From contig NZ_CP108529.1 of NCBI RefSeq assembly GCF_036002945.1, forward strand, positions 806,001 to 870,000: a DNA stretch of 64,000 bases, read 5' to 3'. The position numbers and the translations under genes are program-made. The first letter of the stretch is position 1. Each line of letters begins with the position of its first letter. A model generated the notes under the pieces. It did no database searches. It saw only the letters and a list, made by a program, of their open reading frames with translations, and was not told the origin of the DNA. Positions 8,876 to 17,753 of this stretch are shown here, one piece after another. Source of the stretch: Streptomyces sp. NBC_01224 (GTDB taxonomy: Bacteria > Actinomycetota > Actinomycetes > Streptomycetales > Streptomycetaceae).

Positions 8876-9461
8876 GGTTCTTCCCCTTGTTCATCGCGGA
8901 GGGCCAGTGCTCCAGCAGGAAGTGCAGGGCCTCGACGGACCGCTCCCAGGACGTCTGTACGTCGCGGGGCGCGCCAAAGCCTCCGCTCGCCTCCAGGGCG
9001 CAGTAGCCGTGGAAGGCGCTGCGCAGCAGCCGTACCGCGTCCGTGAGATCGGGCTCGGCCAGGCCGTAGGCGCGCAGCATCGCACCCGTGGTCTCGATGG
9101 TGCGGTGGTACGCGGAAGACCGGGCGGCGACGGCGGGGTCGATATGCATCTGCGTCGCCTCGTACCGCCCGGGCCGCTCCAGCGCGAACGACCGGTAGGC
9201 GTCGGCGAAGGCGACCAGGGCGCCCTTTCCGGCTCGGCCCGCCACTGCTGCGCTGATCCGGTCGATGAACTCACCCGCGGCCAGCAGTGCGACCCGGGTC
9301 CGCAGGTCATGCAGATTCCGGACGTGCGAGTACAGGCTGGCGTCCTTGACCCCGAAGCCGCGGGCCAGTGCGGAGATCGTGACCTTGTCGAATCCGATGG
9401 AATCGGCCAGATCGGCCGCCGCCTCCACCACGCGTTCGGTCGTGAGACCCGCACGGACCAT
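8868..9461 (-). CDS. TetR/AcrR-family repressor
   Basis: A 197-residue regulator with a TetR helix-turn-helix (TTERVVEAAADLADSIGFDK, then ISALARGFGVKDASLYSHV) and an all-helical ligand domain of the WHG type. It is first in a two-gene operon with the alpha/beta hydrolase. A perfect inverted repeat lies 23 bases upstream of its start, so autoregulation of the operon is likely. Confidence 0.92.
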   Translation of the reverse strand: MVRAGLTTERVVEAAADLADSIGFDKVTISALARGFGVKDASLYSHVRNLHDLRTRVALLAAGEFIDRISAAVAGRAGKGALVAFADAYRSFALERPGRYEATQMHIDPAVAARSSAYHRTIETTGAMLRAYGLAEPDLTDAVRLLRSAFHGYCALEASGGFGAPRDVQTSWERSVEALHFLLEHWPSAMNKGKNHD

Positions 9462-9484
9462 CCGACACCACCATCAGAGCAATA

Positions 9485-9499
9485 CCTAGACCCTCTAGG
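9485..9499. promoter_or_regulatory. Palindromic operator upstream of tetR-hydrolase operon
   Basis: CCTAGA-CCC-TCTAGG is a perfect 6-bp inverted repeat with a 3-bp centre, 24-38 bases upstream of the tetR start. The size and position are typical of a TetR autoregulatory operator overlapping the promoter. It also lies between this operon and gnd, so gnd could be affected. Confidence 0.65.
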
Positions 9500-9615
9500 C
9501 ATTTTCCTAATATACATAAGCAGGTCCATACGGCCCATGCTGAACAGGCCGTCCCCGCGCCCCGTATCCATACTGAAGATCCCGGCATCCCCCACACAGA
9601 TTGCAGAGCACACAG

Positions 9616-11058
9616 ATGAGCGGCACTGCGCAGATCGGCGTCACAGGACTCGCGGTCATGGGCCGCAATCTCGCTCGTAACTTCGCCCGCAATGGCTTCA
9701 CGGTCGCCCTGCATAACCGCACGACCGCGAAGACGGACGCCCTGGTCAAGGAGTTCGGCGACGAGGGTTCCTTCGTTGCCGCACACACGCCGCAGGCGTT
9801 CGTCGCGGCGTTGGAACGTCCGCGCCGGCTGGTCATCATGGTGAAGGCGGGCGATCCGACGGACGCCGTGATCCAGGAGTTCGCCCCGCTCCTCGAAGAA
9901 GGCGACGTCATCATCGACGGCGGCAACGCACACTTCGAGGACACCCGCCGCCGCGAGAAGGAACTGCGCGAGCGCGGCATTCACTTCGTGGGCGTCGGCA
10001 TCTCGGGCGGCGAGGAGGGCGCGCTGAACGGGCCGAGCATCATGCCGGGCGGCTCGACCCAGTCCTACGAATCGCTGGGGCCGCTGCTGGAGAAGATCGC
10101 CGCCAAGGCGAAGGACGGTGCCCCGTGCACCACCCACATCGGTCCCGACGGTGCCGGGCACTTCGTGAAAATGGTCCACAACGGCATCGAGTACGCGGAC
10201 ATGCAGCTGATCGCGGAGGCGTACGACCTGCTGCGTGCGGTGGCGGGCTACTCCCCCGCAAAGATCGCCGAGACATTCCGCAGCTGGAACACCGGCCGCC
10301 TGGACTCGTATCTGATCGAGATCACGGCGGAGGTCCTCGCCCACACCGACGCGGCCACCGGAAAGCCCTTCGTCAACATCGTGCAGGACCGGGCGGAGCA
10401 GAAGGGCACGGGCCGCTGGACGGTGCAGATCGCGCTGGATCTGGGGGTGCCCGTATCCGGTATCGCGGAGGCCGTCTTCGCCCGCTCGCTGTCCGGCCAT
10501 GCAGATCTGCGCGAGGCGGCGCAGGGCCTGGTGGGCCCGTCGCCCAAGGCGCTCGACGAGACAGCGGCTGCAGCCTTCGCCGACCGGGTGGAGCAGGCGC
10601 TGTACGCGTCCAAGATCGTCTCATACACGCAGGGGTTCCACCAGATCCGGGCGGGCAGCGAGGCCTACGACTGGAACATCGACCTCGGCGCGGTGGCGGC
10701 GATCTGGCGGGCCGGGTGCATCATCAGGGCCGCGTTCCTGGACCGGATCCGGGCGGCCTACGACACCCGCCCCGACCTGCTGAGCCTGCTCTCGGACGAG
10801 CAGTTCGCCGAGGAGATCGGTGCGGCGCAGGACGACTGGCGCACGGTGGTCGCCGAGGCGGTACGGCAGGGGGTGCCGACGCCGGGGTTCGCAGCCGCGC
10901 TCGCGTACTACGACGGACTGCGCGCGGACCGGCTGCCCGCGGCGCTCACCCAGGGACAGCGCGACTTCTTCGGCGCACACACATACCGGCGCACGGACCG
11001 CGAGGGCTCCTTCCACACGCTCTGGGGCGGCGACCGGTCGGAGGTCGAAGCAGGCTGA
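9616..11058 (+). CDS. gnd: 6-phosphogluconate dehydrogenase (decarboxylating, NADP-dependent)
   Basis: A 480-residue enzyme of the oxidative pentose-phosphate pathway that converts 6-phosphogluconate to ribulose 5-phosphate and CO2 with NADP+. Visible signatures are the dinucleotide fold GVTGLAVMGRNLARN, the phosphate-binding IIDGGNAHFEDT, the family signature GVGISGGEEGALNGPSIMPGG (read in two parts), and the active-site block GPDGAGHFVKMVHNGIEYADM with catalytic Lys. The ATG at 9616 matches the usual actinobacterial start, better than the TTG at 9601. Length is that of the long (non-GntZ) class. Confidence 0.97.
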   Translation: MSGTAQIGVTGLAVMGRNLARNFARNGFTVALHNRTTAKTDALVKEFGDEGSFVAAHTPQAFVAALERPRRLVIMVKAGDPTDAVIQEFAPLLEEGDVIIDGGNAHFEDTRRREKELRERGIHFVGVGISGGEEGALNGPSIMPGGSTQSYESLGPLLEKIAAKAKDGAPCTTHIGPDGAGHFVKMVHNGIEYADMQLIAEAYDLLRAVAGYSPAKIAETFRSWNTGRLDSYLIEITAEVLAHTDAATGKPFVNIVQDRAEQKGTGRWTVQIALDLGVPVSGIAEAVFARSLSGHADLREAAQGLVGPSPKALDETAAAAFADRVEQALYASKIVSYTQGFHQIRAGSEAYDWNIDLGAVAAIWRAGCIIRAAFLDRIRAAYDTRPDLLSLLSDEQFAEEIGAAQDDWRTVVAEAVRQGVPTPGFAAALAYYDGLRADRLPAALTQGQRDFFGAHTYRRTDREGSFHTLWGGDRSEVEAG

Positions 11059-11629
11059 TACGCGACGCCGGTGGGCGCCCCACAGCCTCGGCGAATGCGG
11101 GGAGTTGCAGGAGACCGGGCTGACGCATGTGACCCCGGCCCCGGACACCGATGGTGGACCGCCGCGGAACCGGCCGCGACGACGGACCTGCTGCTGCCGG
11201 CCGGGGCGCCCGAGCTGATCGCGACGCTCCCGGCAAACGGCCCGCCGGACCGGCCGGTCATGGTGGACGGCTGACCCCGTGCCCCGGGTGCGTCGACGTC
11301 CGCCCGGCGGGTGATGGCACCCCATCGTCAGGCGGGCTTCTTCAGCAGTTCCGCCGCAGGCGGTATGGACAAGGACGGGTACTGGCCGGTGATCGGGCTG
11401 CGGCCGACGACCATGTGCGGGCCCCTGCGGGTCCTCGGCCGCGGGCACGCGGATGAACTCGCGTCCCGGATCACCGGTCGGTCGCCCCGCGTGACGGCCA
11501 GCAGCGCGCCCGGAAACCACGGGGAACAGGACCGTCCGCGCAGTCGCCCGGTCAGGTGACCCGGGGTGCGGCGTCGTCGTAGGTATGCGTAAGTAGCAGC
11601 GGGTCCACTTGTCCCCCGCACCCGCGAGC
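11059..11629. other. 570-base region without a convincing gene
   Basis: Open frames here lack recognisable domains, good ribosome sites and normal codon bias. A short plus-strand frame ending at 11274 could be a remnant but matches nothing I recognise. The region leads into the tandem repeat before the encapsulin operon. Confidence 0.4.
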
Positions 11630-11686
11630 CCGCTGCCGTTCCGTACCGCTGCCGTTCCGTACCGCTGCCGTTCCGTACCGCTGCCG
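11630..11686 (+). repeat. 16-bp tandem repeat, 3.6 copies
   Basis: The unit CCGCTGCCGTTCCGTA occurs at 11630-11645, 11646-11661 and 11662-11677 without mismatch, followed by a partial copy CCGCTGCCG (11678-11686). The array ends 17 bases before the DyP start codon, so it lies in the likely promoter or leader of the encapsulin operon. Confidence 0.9.
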
Positions 11687-11703
11687 ACCCATGGAGCCCA
11701 CGT

Positions 11704-12780
11704 ATGCCCGACGCCACGCCGGAACCTGTCGCGGCACAGCCCGTCGTCGCGCCGCTGACCAGCGCCGCCCTGATCCTGGTCGCCACGATCGAGCCCGGTG
11801 GTGAGCCCGTCGTACGCGACGTGCTGCCCGATCTCGCGGCGATCGCCCGCTCCATCGGATTCCGGTTCCCGGGCACCGGCCTGGTCTCCGTGACCGGCTT
11901 CGGTTCCCATGCCTGGGACCGGCTGTTTGCGGGGCCGCGCCCTGCGGGGCTCCACCCGTTCCAGGAACTGCAGGGTGCCCGACACCGTGCCCCCGCCACT
12001 CCGGGGGACCTGCTGCTCCACATCCGGGCCGAGCGGATGGACGTGTGTTACGAGTGGGCGGCCCGGTTCCTCGACCGGCTCGGCGGCGCGGTGAAGGTCG
12101 CCGACGAGACACAGGGGTTCCGCTACTTCGACCACCGGGATCTGCTCGGCTTCGTGGACGGCACCGAGAACCCGGTGGGGGCGGGTGCACGGTCGGCGGC
12201 CCTGGTCGGCGCCGAGGATCCGGAGTTCGCAGGTGGCAGTTATGTCATCGTGCAGAAGTATCTGCACGACCTCGCGTCCTGGAACACGCTGAGCACCGAG
12301 GCGCAGGAGCGAGTCATCGGCCGTACGAAGTTCGCCGACATCGAGCTCCCCGATGACGTCAAGCCCGCCGACTCGCATGTCGCCCTCAATACGATCACCG
12401 ACCCGGAAGGCACGGAACGCGAGATCCTGCGGGCCAACATGCCGTTCGGCAGCTTCGAACAGGGCGAGTTCGGCACGTACTTCATCGGATACGCCGCCGA
12501 CCCGGGCGTGACCGAGCAGATGCTCCGCAATATGTTCCTCGGCAATCCGACCGGCACGTACGACCGCATCCTCGACTTCTCGACGGCGGTCACCGGCACG
12601 CTCTTCTACGTCCCCAGCGCCGACTTCTTCGACGCCCCGCCGCCGTCGCCCGTGGCGACCGCGACCGAGACCCTGCCGGAGCCGGCGTCCGCGCCGGCAG
12701 TGGCACCGGCGCCGGCCCCGGTCCGTTCGGACGACGGTTCGCTGCACATCGGCAGCCTGCAAGAAAGCGCCCAGTCATGA
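11704..12780 (+). CDS. Dyp-type heme peroxidase, encapsulin cargo
   Basis: A 358-residue dye-decolourising peroxidase. Family residues are present: the distal GFVDG (149-153, Asp152), the proximal heme ligand His225 in ADSHVAL and the distal Arg243 in ILRAN. After the catalytic domain (to about 305) comes an Ala/Pro-rich linker and a C-terminal encapsulin targeting peptide (DDGSLHIGSL, 343-352). The gene overlaps the encapsulin gene by ATGA. It would consume peroxide inside the protein shell, probably with an unknown electron donor. Confidence 0.95.
   Translation: MPDATPEPVAAQPVVAPLTSAALILVATIEPGGEPVVRDVLPDLAAIARSIGFRFPGTGLVSVTGFGSHAWDRLFAGPRPAGLHPFQELQGARHRAPATPGDLLLHIRAERMDVCYEWAARFLDRLGGAVKVADETQGFRYFDHRDLLGFVDGTENPVGAGARSAALVGAEDPEFAGGSYVIVQKYLHDLASWNTLSTEAQERVIGRTKFADIELPDDVKPADSHVALNTITDPEGTEREILRANMPFGSFEQGEFGTYFIGYAADPGVTEQMLRNMFLGNPTGTYDRILDFSTAVTGTLFYVPSADFFDAPPPSPVATATETLPEPASAPAVAPAPAPVRSDDGSLHIGSLQESAQS
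12730..12777 (+). other. Encapsulin cargo-loading peptide of the DyP peroxidase
   Basis: Codons for residues 343-358. The sequence DDGSLHIGSL after a flexible Pro/Ala linker matches the known Gly-Ser-Leu-x-Ile-Gly-Ser-Leu pattern of cargo-loading peptides that dock on the inner wall of family 1 encapsulins. Confidence 0.88.
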
Positions 12781-13574
12781 ACAACCTCCACCGCGGACTC
12801 GCCCCTGTCACGGAAGCCGCCTGGGACCAGATCGAAGAAGAGGCCCGGCGCACCTTCAGCCGCCATGTGGCGGGCCGCCGTGTCGTCGATGTGACCGGCC
12901 CGGACGGCCCCGAGCTGGCAGCCATCGGCGACGGCCATCTGCGCCACATCGATCCCCCCACGCCGGACGTGATCGCCCGGGCCCGCACCTCGGTGCCCGT
13001 CATCGACTGGCGGGTGCCGTTCACGGTGACCCGGTCGGCCGTGGACGACGTCGAGCGCGGTTCCGACGACAGCGACTGGCAGCCCGTCAAGGCCGCGGCC
13101 CGCACCTGTGCGTTCGCCGAGGACATGGCGATCATCGACGGGTACGCGTCGGCCGGCATCACCGGACTTCGGGACGGCTCCTCGCACTCCCCGCTGCCGC
13201 TGCCGGCCGACGCCCGCGACTACCCGGCCACCGTCAGCCAGGCACTCACCCAACTGCGGCTGGCCGGTGTCGACGGGCCGTACCGGCTGCTGCTCGGTGC
13301 CGACGCCTTCACCGAGGCGACCGAGACCTCCGACCACGGATATCCGGTGGCCACCCATCTGGCCCGGCTGCTCGACGACCAGATCCTCTGGGCGCCCGCC
13401 GTCGCGGGTGGTGTACTTCTGTCCACCCGTGGCGGCGACTTCGAACTGTGCCTGGGCCAGGATCTGTCGATCGGCTATCAGGACCACGACGCGACCAGCA
13501 TCCGGCTCTACTTCCACCAGGCGTTCACCTTCCGGATGCTGACACCCGAGGCCGTCGTCCCGATCATCGCCTGA
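12777..13574 (+). CDS. Family 1 encapsulin shell protein (linocin M18-like)
   Basis: A 265-residue protein that should self-assemble into a protein nanocompartment with an HK97 phage-capsid fold. The N-terminus NNLHRGLAPVTEAAWDQIEEE is the typical cargo-contact helix, followed by ARRTFSRHVAGRRVVDVTGP, and the C-terminus ends in the E-loop/A-domain block DLSIGYQDHD...RLYFHQAFTFRML. Length is the usual one for family 1. It is translated from an ATGA overlap with the DyP gene, so shell and cargo are made together. The function inferred is oxidative-stress protection or sequestered oxidation. Confidence 0.96.
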   Translation: MNNLHRGLAPVTEAAWDQIEEEARRTFSRHVAGRRVVDVTGPDGPELAAIGDGHLRHIDPPTPDVIARARTSVPVIDWRVPFTVTRSAVDDVERGSDDSDWQPVKAAARTCAFAEDMAIIDGYASAGITGLRDGSSHSPLPLPADARDYPATVSQALTQLRLAGVDGPYRLLLGADAFTEATETSDHGYPVATHLARLLDDQILWAPAVAGGVLLSTRGGDFELCLGQDLSIGYQDHDATSIRLYFHQAFTFRMLTPEAVVPIIA

Positions 13575-13581
13575 GGAACTG

Positions 13582-14997
13582 CTACCGGCGCCCGGTCGGC
13601 CTGACGCTCCAGGTGAGGGTGTCGGTCGCCAGAGCACGGACGGCGGGGTCGCGGATGGCGTCCGTACGGTCCACGGCCTCGGCGGTCACCTTGTGGCTGC
13701 GACCGTCCGCGTGAACTCCGAGCGAGGCCGGGGTGACGGAAGTACGTCCCCGGGCGGCGGCCTTCTCGACGCCGTCGACGTACCAGCGCAGATCGGTCCT
13801 GGCGAGGCCGGTGGTGGCATCGGGGCGCCCGTGCGTGTGGGGCTTGACGCCGATGGTGGTGAGGTCCGCCAGGGTCACCGCGATACGGCGGCCGGGTCCG
13901 ACGGTGTCGTCCGTGTCGACGGTGCTGCTCAGTGCGTTGCCCGCGCGGTAGAACCCGGCGATCATCGCCTCGCGTCCCGGCAGGTTGAATTCGGTGTTGC
14001 TCAGCTCGCGCATGATCGATGAGGCGGTCGGACGGTAGATGCCGAACGGGTAGTAGGAGCTGCCCTCGTACGTGCCGACGGTGCCGCCCGCCGGGTCGCT
14101 CTGCCCCAGCCAGCGGTACCACTTGGCCTGTTTCTCGGTGAGTTGCGCGGACGTGTAGGTGGTGGAGTTGATTCCGCCCGGCTCGCCTCCGGTCCAGGTG
14201 CCGTACGCCTCATATGTGTACTCGTCGTCGAGCAGGCCCACCGAGTGCCCGATCTCATGGGCGGCGATCAGGCTGGACGAGGCGTGGTCGGAGGAGAGCG
14301 TGGAGACTCCGTTGAAGGGGTAGCCCTCGGCCTGGAGTCCGGAGTAGCCCGCGCCCCCGTACTTGGTCGAGTTGGCGATGACGACCACGAGGTCCGCGGC
14401 CGGGGCCTTGGCGGCGTAGGCGGCCACCTTGTCGATGTCGGTGCAGATCAGCCGCTCGGTGTCCGAGCACCAGAAGTAGCTGCCGAGTGCGGTGTCCTTG
14501 ACGGTGTCCGCTCCGGGATCTCCGCTGACGCCGGACTCGTTGGAGACGGCATCGACGGTCCAGACATTGAACAGACCCTGGTAGCTCTTGTACGGCTCCA
14601 GGCCGGTGATGTCGGCCCACTTGGCAGTGGCGTCCGCGTGGAAGTCGTCCTGCTGGCCGGCCGTGTAGCCGTCGCCGATGATCACGACGTCCAGGCGGTC
14701 GCCGGTGGGGCCTGTCACTGCCTGCTTGCCCACCGTGCCGTCGAGTGCGGCCTCGGCGGCGCTCAACGGGGCGGCGGCGCCTTTGCCCCTCTGCGTGGGG
14801 GAAGCGGCGGGAACCTCCACGGTCCTGCCCGGGCCGCCGGGGTCGGGGAAGTACTCGGCCTCGACGCGCCGGCCGCCATCGGTGCCCGTGGGGGTGGCTG
14901 ACGCGGGGGCGGTGGCGGCGGCCGCCGCCAGGAGGCCGACGAGAGCAAGTCCCGTCATCGATACTGCTGTTCGGCGCGTGCGGGGGCGTATGCGCAT
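13582..14997 (-). CDS. Secreted M64-family metallopeptidase
   Basis: A 471-residue secreted zinc protease. An N-terminal signal peptide (MRIRPRTRRTAVSMTGLALV..., cleaved near ASATP) is followed by the M64 (IgA peptidase-like) catalytic domain with DVVIIGDGYT and the zinc motif AAHEIGHSVGLLDDEY, which carries HExxH and a downstream Glu/Asp. The C-terminal part ends in a beta-rich domain. The start at 14997 follows AGGAG; the longer frame to 15024 has no ribosome site. It converges on encapsulin with 7 bases between the stops and diverges from the XRE-TPR regulator. Confidence 0.92.
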   Translation of the reverse strand: MRIRPRTRRTAVSMTGLALVGLLAAAAATAPASATPTGTDGGRRVEAEYFPDPGGPGRTVEVPAASPTQRGKGAAAPLSAAEAALDGTVGKQAVTGPTGDRLDVVIIGDGYTAGQQDDFHADATAKWADITGLEPYKSYQGLFNVWTVDAVSNESGVSGDPGADTVKDTALGSYFWCSDTERLICTDIDKVAAYAAKAPAADLVVVIANSTKYGGAGYSGLQAEGYPFNGVSTLSSDHASSSLIAAHEIGHSVGLLDDEYTYEAYGTWTGGEPGGINSTTYTSAQLTEKQAKWYRWLGQSDPAGGTVGTYEGSSYYPFGIYRPTASSIMRELSNTEFNLPGREAMIAGFYRAGNALSSTVDTDDTVGPGRRIAVTLADLTTIGVKPHTHGRPDATTGLARTDLRWYVDGVEKAAARGRTSVTPASLGVHADGRSHKVTAEAVDRTDAIRDPAVRALATDTLTWSVRPTGRR

Positions 14998-15201
14998 GGA
15001 CAACTCCTGCGGTTTCTGGGGCACTTCCGGGGCACGACCAGCACGTAACTCGCTGGTTAAGTGGAATTAATATGCCGCTTAACCTAGAAGGGCGCGGGGT
15101 TCTGAACAAGGCCCAGGGTCCGAGTGGTTGATGCTCGTATCCGGGCATTTACGATGCATGGGCCGCATTTCGAGGCCGTGCGAGGCAGAAGGGGCGGCGC
15201 G

Positions 15202-16617
15202 ATGAACGAGAAGCGCACAACAGGACGAGGCGCCGGAGCGGGCTCCGACCACGGGCCGGACGATGCGCACGGCCCGGGCTACGACGATCGCGGAGCCGTC
15301 GGTCGACGCGTACAACGGCTGCGCGCCGAACGCGGACTGACTCAGCGGCAGCTCGCCGAGCCCTCCTACACCCCCGCCTACATCTCCACGCTGGAGGCGG
15401 GCCGGGTACGCCCGTCGGAAGCGGCCGTGCGCCACCTCGCGGACCGGCTCGGCGTGACGTACGAGGAACTGGCGACCGGACGCCCCGCCCATCTCGCCAC
15501 CGAGCTGCGGCTGAAGCTCGTCGAAGCCCAACGGACACTGGCCACCGGCGCCGCCGAGGACGCCGCCGCCACCTACACCCGGCTGCTCGCCGAGGCCGAT
15601 GGGCACGGACTCGACGGCGAACGCGCCGCAGCTCTGCTCGGGCTCGGCCAGTGCGCACTGGAGACGGGCGATCTGCCCGTGGCCCGCGGCCACTTCGAGG
15701 CCGCGGAGAGGCTGCTCGCCGACGCGCCGCTCCCCCGGCGCGCCCCGGCCGTCCGCGGCCGGGCGGTCGCCCATCTACTGGCGGGTGAACTCCGTTACGC
15801 CTGCTACCTGCTGGAAAGCGCCATCGACGAGCTCAACGCCTCCGGCCTGCAGGACCCCGGCGCACTCCTGCTGCTGTACACGGCCGCGATCGCGCCGTAC
15901 ATGGACATGGGCGCCCATGCCCGCGCCGCCCAGGCGGGTGAGCTGGCACTGGCTCTCGCACCGCAGGTGTCCGATCCGGAGCTGGTGGCCGGACTGCACC
16001 GGAGCGTCGCGCGCACGCTCATCGCAGCGGGCCGCACCACGGAGGCGGACGCCTCCCTCGCCAAGGCGGCCGAGATCTACCAACAGCTCCAGATCCGTAC
16101 GGAGTTGGCACACTGCCACTGGATGCGCGGCTACGTCCACGCACAGGACGGCGACCTGTCCGGCGCCGAGACCGAGCTGCGCGCCGCCCGTGACATGTTG
16201 GCGTCGAAACGGGCCGCCCTGTACACGGCGCAGGTCGAGGTGGAGCTGGCGGATGTACTGCGCCGGCGCGGCAAGGCGTCCCAGGCCCAGGAGTTGCTGC
16301 ATCGACTCCTGGGTGAACTGCACCCCGACCGGGGATCGGTCCACGCCGGCGGCGCGCACCGGCTTCTGGGCCTCATCCACGAGGAACAGGGCAACCTCGA
16401 TTCCGCCGAGGAGCACTACGTCACCGCGCTGGCCCTGCTGGAGCGGGCGGGCGCCGCAGGTGATCTCGCGGACATCTGCCGACTCCTGGGCGATCTGCTA
16501 CGACGCCTGGGCCGGACCGAGGCGGCGATGGACGCGTACCGGACCGGGCTCGGGCATCAGGCCTCTCCCGGCAGCACCACACTGGGACCGGCGCCGGTGC
16601 GGCCGCCCACCGCCTGA
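15202..16617 (+). CDS. XRE-family helix-turn-helix regulator with TPR domain
   Basis: A 471-residue regulator. The N-terminal XRE helix-turn-helix (GRRVQRLRAERGLTQRQLAE, then SYTPAYISTLEAGRVRPSE) is followed by about 380 residues of tetratricopeptide-like helical repeats. This architecture resembles peptide- or protein-sensing transcription factors. AAGGGG precedes the ATG at 15202; the upstream GTG at 15124 has no site. It is divergent from the M64 peptidase over about 200 bases and may control it, an inference from position only. Confidence 0.88.
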   Translation: MNEKRTTGRGAGAGSDHGPDDAHGPGYDDRGAVGRRVQRLRAERGLTQRQLAEPSYTPAYISTLEAGRVRPSEAAVRHLADRLGVTYEELATGRPAHLATELRLKLVEAQRTLATGAAEDAAATYTRLLAEADGHGLDGERAAALLGLGQCALETGDLPVARGHFEAAERLLADAPLPRRAPAVRGRAVAHLLAGELRYACYLLESAIDELNASGLQDPGALLLLYTAAIAPYMDMGAHARAAQAGELALALAPQVSDPELVAGLHRSVARTLIAAGRTTEADASLAKAAEIYQQLQIRTELAHCHWMRGYVHAQDGDLSGAETELRAARDMLASKRAALYTAQVEVELADVLRRRGKASQAQELLHRLLGELHPDRGSVHAGGAHRLLGLIHEEQGNLDSAEEHYVTALALLERAGAAGDLADICRLLGDLLRRLGRTEAAMDAYRTGLGHQASPGSTTLGPAPVRPPTA

Positions 16618-16633
16618 GTTCCGTCCGGTCGAG

Positions 16634-16930
16634 TCAGACCGCCTGCCCGCCACACCCCTGGGTGAGGAACGCCTCGACGGTCCGGGTGAATCGGCGGGGG
16701 TCGTCGAGCCAGGGGTAATGGCCGGCGTCCGGCTGGACGGCCAGTTCGGCCCGGGGGAACAACTCCGTGATGTCGGCGGCGATACGGGGAAGCGGGCCGC
16801 CGTCCGCTCCGCCCGCATGGACCAGGACCGGTGCATCCCACGCGCTCAGGGCGGCGCGGGCCGCCTCGCGGTGAAAAGCGCCGCGGGACACCTTGACGTC
16901 CGCGGCCTCCTCGAGGACCAGCTCGGTTCA
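16634..16930 (-). pseudogene. Alpha/beta hydrolase C-terminal fragment
   Basis: The minus strand encodes about 85-95 residues typical of an alpha/beta hydrolase C-terminus: DAPVLVHAGGADGGPLPRIA (with the acid) then VQPDAGHYPWLDDPRRF (catalytic His) and a terminal helix. The nucleophile half is missing; sequence upstream of about 16930 is unrelated. This is a truncated remnant. Confidence 0.7.
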
Positions 16931-17006
16931 CTCGGCCTGGTCCTGACGCCGTGGTTCTCTGGACCACCCGGTACATCGACGCCGCCGTCGCACAGCTCCG
17001 CGCCGC

Positions 17007-17175
17007 GGATCGACCTACGAGGAGCAGATCGGCTACGCCCGAGCCGTGGTCGACGGCGACTGGGTGCACGTATCCGGGACGACCGGCTTCGACTACCGCA
17101 CGATGACCATCTCGGACGACGTCGTCGAGCAGGCCGAGCAGTGCCTCCGCAACATCGAATACGCGCTCAGTCTGT
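17007..17175 (+). pseudogene. RidA/YjgF-family gene fragment
   Basis: A short in-frame stretch reads STYEEQIGYARAVVDGDWVHVSG, then TTGFDYRTMTISDDVVEQAEQ and CLRNIEYALS, which is characteristic of the RidA (YjgF/Rid) enamine-deaminase fold. It lacks a start and loses frame after about 17175, so only the first half of the domain remains. Confidence 0.72.
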
Positions 17176-17248
17176 CGCGGGGCTGCTGGAGGAGGTCCCG
17201 GGCAGCACGACCCGCGTCGTCCTCACGCCTGCAATTTTGGTCGCCGGC

Positions 17249-17381
17249 AGGCGGACAGGACCGGCATCGCGGACATCACGGCCCGGCTGTACGCGGGTCT
17301 GCCGGCCGAGGACCTGGCAGCGGCAGGCCGCGTACTGCCAAGGTCACCGCGCGGGCGAACGCCGTCCTGGCCGGGGCCTGA
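17249..17381 (+). pseudogene. MarR-family regulator C-terminal fragment, frameshifted
   Basis: The plus strand encodes ADRTGIADITARLYAGLPAE, DLAAAGRVL and, after a one-base shift near 17340, KVTARANAVLAGA before a stop. This resembles the final dimerisation helix of MarR-type regulators. The DNA-binding domain is absent and the frame is broken. Confidence 0.5.
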
Positions 17382-17429
17382 GGCGTTCCGACCGGGAGTA
17401 CAGAGCCCGTGAAGCGCACCGGGCAGCAC

Positions 17430-17627
17430 TCATCCGGCTGACCGGGGGGACGGCTCCGGCGCCGGCGCAGGCTCGGGTGTGGGCGGCTGCGGAATCGGAT
17501 CCGGTGACGGGCCGGGCGGGATGGGGCCCGGCGGTGGGGGCGGCGGCTCCGGCAGCGGCGCCGGAGGCCCCGGCATCGGTCCCGGGGTGGGCGCCGGTGG
17601 CACGGGGTCGGGGTACGGATTGGTCAT
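17430..17627 (-). CDS. Small proline-rich protein
   Basis: A 65-residue protein beginning MTNPYPDPVPPAPTPGPMPG and consisting almost entirely of Pro, Gly, Ala and Glu. GGAGG precedes the ATG with good spacing. Similar short proline-rich proteins occur in Streptomyces genomes and have no known function. No domain or membrane segment is visible; the extreme composition also makes a spurious frame possible. Confidence 0.5.
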   Translation of the reverse strand: MTNPYPDPVPPAPTPGPMPGPPAPLPEPPPPPPGPIPPGPSPDPIPQPPTPEPAPAPEPSPRSAG

Positions 17628-17753
17628 CGGGGGCCTCCGAGCGGTTCGGGGTGGATCTCCTTCCACCGTCCCCCGGCGCGGCTGCCCTCGCCTGGTGAGT
17701 CCATGCGTACAGGTTCCGAATGATCCGTGCGGGTCCGGGACCCGAACGGCAGG

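Noticed and set aside
11630..11686. Possible CRISPR array at the 16-bp repeats
   Set aside because: Units are directly adjacent without spacers and far too short, and no cas genes are present.
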